Assembly (NCBI RefSeq): GCF_033095945.1
Contig: NZ_AP026800.1
Location: forward strand, 124,001 to 188,000
Source of the DNA: Bombiscardovia apis
GTDB lineage: Bacteria; Actinomycetota; Actinomycetes; Actinomycetales; Bifidobacteriaceae
Direction of reading: 5' to 3'
DNA length: 64,000 bases
The notes beneath the pieces are model-generated. The model searched no databases and was not told the DNA's origin. It saw only the letters and a program-made list of their open reading frames with translations. Below, piece after piece: positions 52,018-59,591 of this stretch. The translations under genes were made by a program, and so were the position numbers. How positions within the stretch are numbered: position 1 is the first letter of the stretch; the number at the start of each line of letters is the position of its first letter.

Positions 52018-52185
52018 TTGCGACCGACAGTGCTGCGTTTGTTTGGCCCATGCTCGCATGCATGCTAGCTCAATGCGCGCGCCCGTGACCGCTACTTTCG
52101 AACCCAGAGCACTCCCGATGGTTCTGCCGGTATACCCGGTAAAACGCCGAAAACCGCCGGAGTCTTAAAATCTAGCGGTTTTCGG
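52018..52185 (+). ncRNA. Possible short transcript ending in a hairpin (52147-52185)
   Basis: Downstream of the operator-bound promoter only tiny frames exist, for example a 31-codon frame at 52076-52168 without ribosome site. CCGAAAACCGC (52147-52157) and GCGGTTTTCGG (52175-52185) form an 11-bp hairpin. Together they suggest an RNA of ~180 nt, or the shell of a lost gene. Confidence 0.35.
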
Positions 52186-52213
52186 TTAGATGCTGCGTTT
52201 GTCTACTCTGCGG

Positions 52214-53116
52214 CTACTTCCTAGCTACTTTGTGGGAGTGGCGGCCGGAGTGTGATTGCTGCTTTTTACGGCTGGATACTTCGTGGCCTGCGTAGGTGGC
52301 TGCGGCTAGGGCGCTTGCTGCTAGGAGCCCGCCGCCGCTTCACTGTTGGAGGGGGATGGCTCCGGCTTTGGGCAGGGTGAAGGCCGGGGACCAGCGGGCG
52401 TAGAGGGTCATGCTGCCGGTGACGTTTTGGCTGAAATCCCAGCGGTTGCCGCCGGTGGGTTGGGTGTACCAGCCAACGAGCCGGTTGCCTTCGTAAGTCG
52501 GTGCCGGCGACGGTTCGGCTACTGGTCCTGCTGCGTTCAAGCTAACGGTGTCGTTGGAGTGCATGGTGCCTCCCTGAGGCTCAAACATAACCACCGCATA
52601 CCCTTTAACGAGCTGCTTAATGTACCCGTTGAATGGTACAGGACTGGCGTTGGGAAGTGTGACGGTGCCGTTGAAAGCGTATGTGTGCCCCCCCCCCGGG
52701 AGTGTGTGTGCCCACTGATAAGTGCCGTCGCCAGAGTTGTAACTGCCGCCTGCTGGGGAGGAGTAATCGTATTCAGTGCCGCCGTTGTTCCATTTCCAGG
52801 GCGTTGCATAAGTGTCCGGCGAGTGCTTGATGGTTGCTGGCCCCAGTGTCATCGGTGAGGGCGAGTACCCGGGCAGGTCAGGGAGACGCAATTCCTGACA
52901 GGTTCCCCAACCCGCGCAAGCCCGCAGCGCATATTCCAATACCCAACACTCTACCATCGTTTGCCAAAGCAATCCCAACTTTGTATTCCAATCATGTATT
53001 TTTTTGAGCTGCGCCAGATTCAAAAACAGCTTCTTTATTTTGTCAAAAACAGTTTCTGTATTTTTGTCCAAGACGGCGCCAGATTTTTTTGACGGGCGCC
53101 GTGGTTTCAGATACAA
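52214..53116 (-). pseudogene. Third LPKAG surface-protein gene, stop between sorting motif and anchor
   Basis: The frame contains an InlB-type B-repeat (RLVGWYTQ...MTLYARW) and ends FTLPKAGAIPLQQ then TGA (52342-52340). In the same frame after the TGA: SGGGLLAASALAAATYAGHE, a basic RKK region, and a stop at 52214. This aligns residue for residue with the gene B anchor (LPKAGAIPLHR...TYAAHE), with the TGA in place of one sense codon. No RCC1 repeats, no signal peptide and no ribosome site are visible at the 5' end, so the N-terminus is probably lost too. A 10-G tract (52688-52697) encodes LPGGGH in frame. Sits beside the abiF locus. Confidence 0.75.
52688..52697 (-). repeat. 10-nt G tract inside the third surface-protein gene
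   Basis: Ten C on +, read as CCG GGG GGG GGG on the coding strand (Pro-Gly-Gly-Gly), in frame as assembled. Any change not a multiple of three would truncate the frame. Confidence 0.65.
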
Positions 53117-53117
53117 T
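53089..53117 (+). promoter_or_regulatory. Consensus promoter upstream of the abiF RNA and gene
   Basis: TTGACG, exactly 17 nt, TACAAT. The -35 lies in the loop of a CGGCGCC/GGCGCCG hairpin (arms 53074-53080 and 53095-53101), which could be an operator. Predicted start near 53124. Confidence 0.78.
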
Positions 53118-53123
53118 CAATAG

Positions 53124-53198
53124 TGTGATTAGGACTCGTAGCGATACGGACGGCGAGCCCCATTAACCGCCAAGGCTCTACCTGCTTGGCGGTTTTTT
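53124..53198 (+). ncRNA. Short terminated RNA upstream of the Abi_2 gene (abiF-RNA-like)
   Basis: A predicted ~75-nt RNA between the promoter at 53089 and a terminator at 53166-53198. It can fold a first hairpin (GG-CTCG, 53132-53138, with CGAG-CC, 53154-53160) and the terminator stem. Abi_2/AbiF genes are known to be associated with a conserved structured RNA, the abiF RNA motif; position and form agree with that here, but identity to the motif was not tested. Confidence 0.6.
53166..53198 (+). terminator. Intrinsic terminator in the abiF leader
   Basis: ACCGCCAAG (53166-53174) pairs perfectly with CTTGGCGGT (53185-53193), followed by TTTTT. It ends just before the Shine-Dalgarno AAGGAG (53203-53208) of the Abi_2 gene, so that gene is expressed by read-through. 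Confidence 0.88.
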
Positions 53199-53214
53199 CG
53201 TCAAGGAGCCTAAC

Positions 53215-54165
53215 TTGGACAAGCCGTTTACCACTCTCAGCGACCAAGTGCGCATACTCCGAGAGCGAGGTCTTGAATGCGATGAAGATACTGCCCGTGT
53301 CTTGGCGAGGGAAGGCTATTACCAAGTAGTTAATGGGTACAAGCCGTTGTTTTTGAAAACCAACATCAATCAGCAAGATAAATATAGAGATGGCGCCCAG
53401 TTCCAGCATATCTATACTTTATTCTGTTTTGACCGCGACCTGCGCATGTTGATATTCAAATATTGTGAGCAGGCGGAGGCCAAGCTGAGAACTATTTGCA
53501 GTTATGTATTTACGCAAGCGTATCCCGATGATGTGTATCCGTATCTTGAAGCCAAGAACTATCGAGTTACGGCAGACCGTTCCCATTTGGCGAACTGGTA
53601 CAAGTATAAAGTGGAAGATCTTATCGACACGTTCAAGCATGTGATAGGACTGCCGCCGCACCGAAGACCCCGATTTGAAAAAGACTATATTCAGTTTTAC
53701 GTGGCTAAGCACCAGCATGTGCCGATGTGGGTGCTCGCAAATAGCTTGAGCTTGGGTACTATGTTCAAATTTTTCTGCTACCAGTCTGACAGCATCAGGA
53801 ACGCTATAGCTCGCGAGTTTTCTCGACAGTACAGCTTTGACCACGATGACGGTACCCGCTTTTACTTTCACGATTTGCAGCAAAAATACAACCATATTAA
53901 AGACTTCCGCAATATTTGTGCTCACGATGAGCGTTTGTATTGTGCCCGTGTGGACCCGTCGAAGGGAACTTCATTGGCGGCTCTTTTGCTTGATTTTGAA
54001 TCGGTACTAACTTCTGAAAGTGCTCACAAGTTGAAGCTTGATGTGTTTAATTTGGTGCAGTCCTTGTACGGTGCTGTACCTGACTATGTGTTTGACCACA
54101 TTACTGACAGTATGGGATTCCCTACAGCCACTTTCGCTCCCGCCGCTTCGAGTTTGGGGAAGTAG
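53215..54165 (+). CDS. Abi_2 family (AbiD/AbiF-like) HEPN abortive-infection protein
   Basis: 316 residues from TTG 53215, 6 nt after AAGGAG. The N-terminus PFTTLSDQVRILRERGLECDEDTARVLAREGYYQVVNGYKPLF is typical of Abi_2 proteins. Near residue 230-242, DFRNICAHDERLY gives RNxxxH, the R-x4-H active site of HEPN ribonucleases. The family aborts phage infection, presumably by RNA cleavage, and is thought to be related to the ancestor of Cas13. The gene lies after its own promoter, RNA and terminator, and right before a broken HigBA module. Confidence 0.88.
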   Translation: MDKPFTTLSDQVRILRERGLECDEDTARVLAREGYYQVVNGYKPLFLKTNINQQDKYRDGAQFQHIYTLFCFDRDLRMLIFKYCEQAEAKLRTICSYVFTQAYPDDVYPYLEAKNYRVTADRSHLANWYKYKVEDLIDTFKHVIGLPPHRRPRFEKDYIQFYVAKHQHVPMWVLANSLSLGTMFKFFCYQSDSIRNAIAREFSRQYSFDHDDGTRFYFHDLQQKYNHIKDFRNICAHDERLYCARVDPSKGTSLAALLLDFESVLTSESAHKLKLDVFNLVQSLYGAVPDYVFDHITDSMGFPTATFAPAASSLGK

Positions 54166-54200
54166 AGTATGTAAAACAGCTGGTAACAGTGGCCAACTGA

Positions 54201-54308
54201 GCGGTCGGACACCTTGTTTTACTTATTCTGCTTTCGGGTGGAGATAAGAAATCCCAACAACGCGACATCGAAAAAGCAATAGCGTTGAAGAAGGAGGCAA
54301 GGTTATGA
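54201..54308 (+). pseudogene. HigB/RelE-like toxin, C-terminal remnant
   Basis: A 35-codon frame VGHLVLLILLSGGDKKSQQRD followed by IEKAIALKKE matches the C-terminus of HigB-type phage-derived Gp49/RelE toxins (L-L-x-GGDK-x-x-Q-x-x-DI-x-x-A). A stop (TGA 54198) precedes it and the N-terminal ~60-70 residues are missing. Its TGA overlaps the antitoxin ATG in ATGA, the normal coupling in these modules. Confidence 0.75.
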
Positions 54309-54619
54309 CAACCATTAGTGAATTTAGGCCTGAAGATTATTTGAATAATGAAGAGGACATCGCGGATTACTTGAATGCGGCGCTTGAAGAAGCCAATGAA
54401 TTTGACGATCCGCGCCAGGGAGCTGCTTTCTTCGCGCGCGAGGTGGGCGTGGCAGCGCGGGCCCGAAAGAAGGTGACGGATATTGCGAACGATACTCAGT
54501 GCACCCGTCAGGGCATTTACAAGTCACTTAGCGCACAAGGCGACCCTGCATTTAGCACTATTTTGAGCGCTATTCATGCCTTGGGTGGGCAGCTCACCGT
54601 AACTATTCCTGCTAGATAA
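54305..54619 (+). CDS. HigA-type antitoxin, orphan
   Basis: 104 residues; family of putative addiction-module antidotes with a Cro/HTH fold. EDYLNNEEDIADYLNAALEE at the N-terminus, then FFAREVGVAARARKKVTDIANDTQCTRQGIYKSLSAQGDPAFSTILSAIHALGGQLTV, where the HTH is TDIANDTQCTRQGIYKSLS. GAAGGAGG precedes the ATG. Its toxin is truncated, so it can only act as a DNA-binding regulator or protect from related toxins. Confidence 0.85.
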   Translation: MTTISEFRPEDYLNNEEDIADYLNAALEEANEFDDPRQGAAFFAREVGVAARARKKVTDIANDTQCTRQGIYKSLSAQGDPAFSTILSAIHALGGQLTVTIPAR

Positions 54620-54855
54620 TTGGTTGTATCGCCGCTCGCTTTAAGAATCGCAGTTTTTGACGAACTAGGCTTTTTGAGACTTGCTTACACGGGTGTTGCG
54701 CCGCAAGATGCTCAAAATGTGAGCTAATAGACTGTGATAAAAGTCATAGGTTTGGGGGGTGGAAAATGGCGGAATAGCGTGGGTTTGAGCGGGTTTTCGG
54801 TGCTATGGTGAAGCCATCACAGTTATTGTTCTAAACAATTGAGGTTGATATAACT

Positions 54856-56583
54856 ATGGCAAAAATTAATGCTGCCGACAAGATGGTTCAGGTCATGGAA
54901 GCCTGGGGCATCGATAACGTATACGGTCTGCCCGGAGATTCCGTCGACACAACAGTCGATGCCCTCTACCGCCAGCGCGACAAGATTAAGTTCACGCAGG
55001 TGCGCCACGAGGAAGTTGCCGCACTGGCCGCCGCCGCTCAGGCCAAGCTCACCGGCAAGGTGGGTGTCTGTCTCTCCATCGGCGGCCCCGGAGCCATCCA
55101 CATGCTCAACGGCCTCTACGATGCCAAGATGGACCACGTGCCCGTCGTTGCTATCGTGGGCCAAATCCAGTCTCACCTGCTCAACACCGGCTACTTCCAA
55201 GAGGTAGACCTGCCCAAGCTGTGTGACGACGTAGCCGTATATAACAAGCTGGTTACCAGCCCCGAGACCGTGCCCGCAGTAATGGACGAGGCTATTCGCA
55301 TGGCTTACCTCCACCAGGGCGTGGCCGTGCTGACCATCCCCGATGACGTGCCCAACCACAAAATCGAGGACACTTTCCAGCCCACCGCAGACCTCTTCCA
55401 CCAGTCGCACCCCGCCATCAATCCGGCAGACATTGACAAGGCCTTGCATATGATTCACGCTGCCAAGAAGCCCGTCGCCTTCTTCGGTATGGGTGCTAAG
55501 GGCGCGCAGGTTGAGGCTAAGGAATTCGTGGAGCGCTACTCCCTGCCCTTCATTCAGACCATGCCTGCTAAGGGTACGATTGACGACGACCACCCCAACG
55601 CTCTGGGTCAGGTGGGCAAGCTGGGCACCAAGCCCGCTTACGAGGCCATGTTCGATGCCGACTTGCTGATTTTGGTGGGCACCGATTATCCTTACGCTCC
55701 CTACCTGAACGGCAAGATTCCGGCCATCCAGATTGAGATTGAACCCACCCGCATCGGCAAGCGGCACGCAGTCGAGGTTGGCATGGTCGCCGACGCTAGG
55801 GATGCTCTCACCCAGCTCAACGCTCGCGGCGAGCAGATTGCGGAAACCGGCTGGCTCAAGGCTTGCCGTAAGAATATGGATACTTGGCGCAAGTGGATGA
55901 ACGACGTCACTTCCAAGTCTCACAAGGGCGTGCTGCCCTCCCGCACCTTCGCCAAGATGAGCGAAGTTGCGCCCTCCAACGCAGTTTGGTCGGTAGATGT
56001 GGGCACTTCCACCTCCTTCGGCGCTCGCTTTATTACGGCTAAGTCCACGCAAAAGTACACCATTTCCGCTTGGTTGGGTACCATGGGTTGCGCTCTGCCC
56101 GGGGCTATCGCCTCCAAGGCCTCCATGCCCGATCGCCCAGTATATGCGGTCTGCGGCGATGGCGCTTTCGCTATGGTGATGCAAGATTTCGTGACCGCGG
56201 TTAAGTACGATTTGCCTATGGTTGTGGTCATTTTGAACAACCACATGCTCGCTTTCATCGAGTACGAGCAGCAGGCAGTGGGCCAGCAGAACTACGGCAT
56301 TGATTTGGCAGACATCGACTTTGCCAAGTTTGCCGAGGCTTGCGGCGGTATCGGCGTGAATGTTGCTACCGACGAGGAGTTTGACGCTGCTATCGAAAAG
56401 TACAAGAACCCCACGAAGCCGGTAATTATCAACTGCGCTTCCACCGACGAAGCCCCACTGCCCGGCAAGATTATCTGGGACGAGGCCGAGGGTTACATGA
56501 AGTTTGGCTTGGGCTATATGAAGGAACAGTTCCGCATTCCCGAGCTGCCGCCTCTGCGTGAGCTCATGCGCCAGTTCCTCTAA
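54856..56583 (+). CDS. poxB: Pyruvate oxidase (thiamine diphosphate and FAD dependent)
   Basis: 575 residues, start behind GAGG. ThDP enzyme in three domains: 1-~180 pyrimidine domain (VYGLPGDSV, RHEEVAALAAAAQAKLTGKVGVC with catalytic Glu), ~190-340 FAD-binding domain, and the PP domain with GDGAFAMVMQDFVTAVKYDLPMVVVILNN (GDG..NN ThDP/Mg motif). Close in pattern to Lactobacillus plantarum pyruvate oxidase, which makes acetyl-phosphate, CO2 and H2O2 from pyruvate, phosphate and O2. Acetolactate synthase is less likely from the N-terminal pattern. Single-gene unit closed by a terminator. Acetyl phosphate would feed acetate kinase directly. Confidence 0.88.
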   Translation: MAKINAADKMVQVMEAWGIDNVYGLPGDSVDTTVDALYRQRDKIKFTQVRHEEVAALAAAAQAKLTGKVGVCLSIGGPGAIHMLNGLYDAKMDHVPVVAIVGQIQSHLLNTGYFQEVDLPKLCDDVAVYNKLVTSPETVPAVMDEAIRMAYLHQGVAVLTIPDDVPNHKIEDTFQPTADLFHQSHPAINPADIDKALHMIHAAKKPVAFFGMGAKGAQVEAKEFVERYSLPFIQTMPAKGTIDDDHPNALGQVGKLGTKPAYEAMFDADLLILVGTDYPYAPYLNGKIPAIQIEIEPTRIGKRHAVEVGMVADARDALTQLNARGEQIAETGWLKACRKNMDTWRKWMNDVTSKSHKGVLPSRTFAKMSEVAPSNAVWSVDVGTSTSFGARFITAKSTQKYTISAWLGTMGCALPGAIASKASMPDRPVYAVCGDGAFAMVMQDFVTAVKYDLPMVVVILNNHMLAFIEYEQQAVGQQNYGIDLADIDFAKFAEACGGIGVNVATDEEFDAAIEKYKNPTKPVIINCASTDEAPLPGKIIWDEAEGYMKFGLGYMKEQFRIPELPPLRELMRQFL

Positions 56584-56630
56584 GCTGAGGCGAGCGTTGA
56601 GTCTTGCGTAAGGCTGCGCAAGGCCGAATG

Positions 56631-56669
56631 AGAAGGGCCGTGGGGTGCAAGTCATCCCGTGGCCCTTCT
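56631..56669 (+). terminator. Terminator after pyruvate oxidase
   Basis: AGAAGGGCC pairs with GGCCCTTCT, with an inner TGGG/CCC stem. Confidence 0.75.
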
Positions 56670-56934
56670 GCTATTCGCGCCCAATCGCCGCAATCCCGCG
56701 CCCAATCGGCGTGTCGAAAGCGGCGTGTGGTGATTTTAGGCCCGAGCTCCCTCTCTGTGAAACCCCTGTGTCTGGGCTGTGTTTCAAGCGTTCTCAGCAA
56801 ACAAACAGACAGTGCTAAGCATCCTGACGGTTTTCTGTAAAAAGTCAAGTCTATCTTTCTGCGATTTCCTGTTTTAGATTAACGTGTAAGGCTCTCTGCA
56901 TGCGGCAGCTGGGCATACCAACGAACTAGGGAAT
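56670..56934. promoter_or_regulatory. Intergenic region upstream of the iron operon
   Basis: No gene. CGCGCCCAATCG occurs twice, at 56676 and 56697 (21 bp apart, two helix turns). TTAGATTAACGTGTAAGGC at 56874 has a half site like the DtxR/IdeR iron box (TTAGGTTA) with a poor second half. Either could mediate control. Confidence 0.35.
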
Positions 56935-58800
56935 ATGATGAACTGGCCACAAGGCAAGCATGGAGTTCAAACTCCTGGAAAGACCGCGGGAGGTGATGTC
57001 TCCGCACAGGTTAGACGCTGCCGTTTGCTGGGCCGTCGCTCCTGCTTGCGTCTGCTGCTGACCTTCTTGCTAGCGGTCATCGCGGGCCTTACTGCTTTGA
57101 CTTTCGCTGCCTCCCCAACTCCAGCTTTCGCCATGCCCTCGCCCGCCCCAATCCGGACCGCGCACTATTCGAGCTGGTCCGAAGTGGCTCAAGCTGCCGT
57201 TCGACACATAGAAGCTGGCCAAGCTGCCTATTCTTCTGGCGATTACGCCGGTGCCTCTTCCGACTTTGGTGCGGCTTATAACAGCGTGTTCGTAGCCGAC
57301 AATATGGCCCGGGCTCTTGCTGAAAAACTTTCCGCTCCCGAACGCAGGTATGCGATTGACCGCCAATTTCAGAATTTGCAAGGCGAGGCCTACTTTAGCG
57401 ATAGTGGGCAGAGCGTAGCGAGCGATGCGGAATCGCTCAAAGCAACGCTCACTCAGCTGGGGCAAGAGCTAGATTCGGCAGCAGGAATGCCCAAGCCGGA
57501 GCCTTATGCGCAGCAGATTGAGGCGCAGACTTTGGCCGAGCGTAAACGCATAGATGCGGCGCGGAAGAACAAGGACTCGGGCAAGGGAAACAAAACGTGG
57601 ACCCAAGTGGCCCATGACATGACGAACATTTTGGACTATGCATACGAACAAGCTGCGGCCGGTAAGGGGCGGGCGGGCGCTGATTTAGTCAACAAAGCCT
57701 ACTATCAGTATTACGAAAAGCTGGGCTTTGAAAAAACTGCCATGAATGCCATTTCGGGCAGTCGCGTTTCCCAAGTGGAATACCAGTTTAAGCAAACCCG
57801 CATGGCGATGTCTGGCGGCAAAGATGCCAAGGAAATTAAGCCGCTGGTGAGCGATTTGCAGGCCATGCTCGTAACCGATGCCAAGATTTTAGACGGGGGA
57901 GCGGCGAGCGAGGTCAATCCCGTCACCAGTTTCCTCACTTCCGCATTCGGGCAGGCGTTCGTGGTGCTCCTGCGCGAGGGCTTAGAGGCCATTTTAGTAG
58001 TGGCCGCCATCATCGCCTACCTGGTAAAGGCTGGGCACAAAAGCAAGATTGGGCCTATTTACTGGGGTATCGCCGCCGGTTTAGCTGCCTCGGGCGTGGT
58101 GGCCCTCCTCTTCAGTCTGCTCTTCAACGGCAATGGCCCCGAGCAGGAGATTCTCGAAGGCGTGGTGGCGCTTGTGGCTATGGTCATGCTGCTCTACACC
58201 AGTAATTGGATGCTCTCCAAGGCCTCAACCCAGTCTTGGAATGAGTACATCAAATCTCAAACCGCCTCCGCAATTTCCAAGGGTAGCGTGCTGTCTCTGG
58301 CTGCGCTCTCCTTCCTCGCCGTCTTCCGCGAGGGCGCTGAAACCGTGATGTTTTACCAAGCTATCTTTGCTATGGCCCCCTCCGGTTCCTCTCAAATATG
58401 GGCGGGATTCGGCGCCGCGGCCGTCTTGCTAGTCATTATTTTCGTACTTATTCGCTTCACATCAGTCAAAATTCCCATCCGCCCCTTCTTCGCCATCACC
58501 TCGGCCCTTATGGCGCTCATGGTGGTCATTTTTGCGGGCGGCGGTGTGCATGCGCTCATCGAGGGCGATCTCATTTCGGCCTCCTATCTGCCGGGCGTGC
58601 CTACGAGCGACTGGCTGGGGCTCTACCCCTATAAGCAGAGCATAGGGGCTCAAATACTGGCCCTCATTCTGGTGATTGCGCTCTTCTTTATTTCTTGGCT
58701 CAAGAGCCGGCGCCCGGCTGCGCCAGCTCAAACGGCCACGGCAACAGCAGTATCTAATCCACCTTCTGAAACACAGAATGAACAAAGGAAACCACTATGA
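56935..58800 (+). CDS. FTR1-family high-affinity iron permease (EfeU/BfeU-like)
   Basis: 621 residues; ATG 56935 or the next ATG 56938. A basic N-terminus and hydrophobic LLLTFLLAVIAGLTALTFAA form a signal/anchor. Residues ~75-310 are an outside helical domain. From ~340, seven helices follow with the two Fe-binding motifs REGLE (LLREGLEAILVVAAI) and REGAE (VFREGAETVMFY). The C-terminus is a basic/Ala-rich tail. Transports Fe2+/Fe3+ across the membrane. First gene of an operon; overlaps the next by 4 nt (ATGA). The set matches the bifidobacterial bfeUOB ferrous iron system. Confidence 0.92.
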   Translation: MMNWPQGKHGVQTPGKTAGGDVSAQVRRCRLLGRRSCLRLLLTFLLAVIAGLTALTFAASPTPAFAMPSPAPIRTAHYSSWSEVAQAAVRHIEAGQAAYSSGDYAGASSDFGAAYNSVFVADNMARALAEKLSAPERRYAIDRQFQNLQGEAYFSDSGQSVASDAESLKATLTQLGQELDSAAGMPKPEPYAQQIEAQTLAERKRIDAARKNKDSGKGNKTWTQVAHDMTNILDYAYEQAAAGKGRAGADLVNKAYYQYYEKLGFEKTAMNAISGSRVSQVEYQFKQTRMAMSGGKDAKEIKPLVSDLQAMLVTDAKILDGGAASEVNPVTSFLTSAFGQAFVVLLREGLEAILVVAAIIAYLVKAGHKSKIGPIYWGIAAGLAASGVVALLFSLLFNGNGPEQEILEGVVALVAMVMLLYTSNWMLSKASTQSWNEYIKSQTASAISKGSVLSLAALSFLAVFREGAETVMFYQAIFAMAPSGSSQIWAGFGAAAVLLVIIFVLIRFTSVKIPIRPFFAITSALMALMVVIFAGGGVHALIEGDLISASYLPGVPTSDWLGLYPYKQSIGAQILALILVIALFFISWLKSRRPAAPAQTATATAVSNPPSETQNEQRKPL

Positions 58801-59453
58801 GCACCAAAAAACTGACCGCGCTCGCCGCGATAGTTCTCTCCGGCGCCCTAGCGCTCTCTGGCTGCGGAGGATCCAAAAGCGAAGGCGTGCGCGAGGCTTC
58901 GGGGCCCGACTCCAGCTCGCAGGGAGCCGATAAGAAGGACGGCAAAGACGGGAAGGATGACAAGAAGGAAGATGGTAAGCCGGCCTTCGAAGAGATTCCC
59001 ATTCCGCCTGAAGACCAGCAGAAAGGGCCGCTCACCATCGGCACCGTCTTCTTCCAGCCTATCGACATGGTTCCGGCGATGGGACTCAGCGCTGCGGATG
59101 CTAGCCTGCATTTGGAAGCCGACATTCACGCTGCCAAAGACAACGATTTGGGCTATGCTACCGGCGAGTTTGTGCCTGATTTGACCGTCAAATACAGCAT
59201 CGTAGATAAGAACGATCCCAATAACCATCAGGAGGGAACGTTTATGAAGATGAACGCCTCTGACGGCCCCCACTATGGTTCCAATATCAAGATGGAGAAG
59301 GCTGGTTCTTACAAGCTCACCTACACGATCGAATCCCCGGAACGCCAGGGCTGGATGCTCCACGTGGACCCAGCCACCGGCGTCAAGGGCCGCTTCTGGA
59401 CTGAGCCTATCGTGGTGGACTGGGATTGGGATTACACGCCTCACGAGTGGTGA
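58797..59453 (+). CDS. P19/Tp34-family iron-binding lipoprotein (BfeO-like)
   Basis: 218 residues. Signal peptide ends in lipobox LALSGCGG, so Cys ~22 should be lipidated. A Ser/Lys/Asp-rich linker (GADKKDGKDGKDDKKEDGK) leads to a domain with VFFQPIDMVPAMGLSAADASLHLEADIHA, whose Met and His ligands bind copper/iron in P19 proteins, and MLHVDPATGVKGRFW near the end. These proteins feed metal to FTR1 permeases. Starts inside the permease stop codon. Confidence 0.9.
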   Translation: MSTKKLTALAAIVLSGALALSGCGGSKSEGVREASGPDSSSQGADKKDGKDGKDDKKEDGKPAFEEIPIPPEDQQKGPLTIGTVFFQPIDMVPAMGLSAADASLHLEADIHAAKDNDLGYATGEFVPDLTVKYSIVDKNDPNNHQEGTFMKMNASDGPHYGSNIKMEKAGSYKLTYTIESPERQGWMLHVDPATGVKGRFWTEPIVVDWDWDYTPHEW

Positions 59454-59591
59454 TGCATGCGGGGCGGGCGCAAACTGCGGGTGTCTGCTCCGGAAATAAC
59501 CACTAGTACAGCACTAGTTACGGCCGATAATACGTAGTACAGCAGTGATTTACGCTCAAATAATAGAGCAACGATACGAAGGAGGGTGGGC

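Noticed and set aside
53021..53069. Imperfect 24-nt tandem repeat (AAAAACAG...TTTTGTC twice)
   Set aside because: Short, imperfect, AT-rich and without clear link to a function; could be chance.
54823..56655. 610-codon frame antisense to pyruvate oxidase
   Set aside because: The mirrored frame is open because of codon bias in the sense gene; the sense frame carries all motifs.
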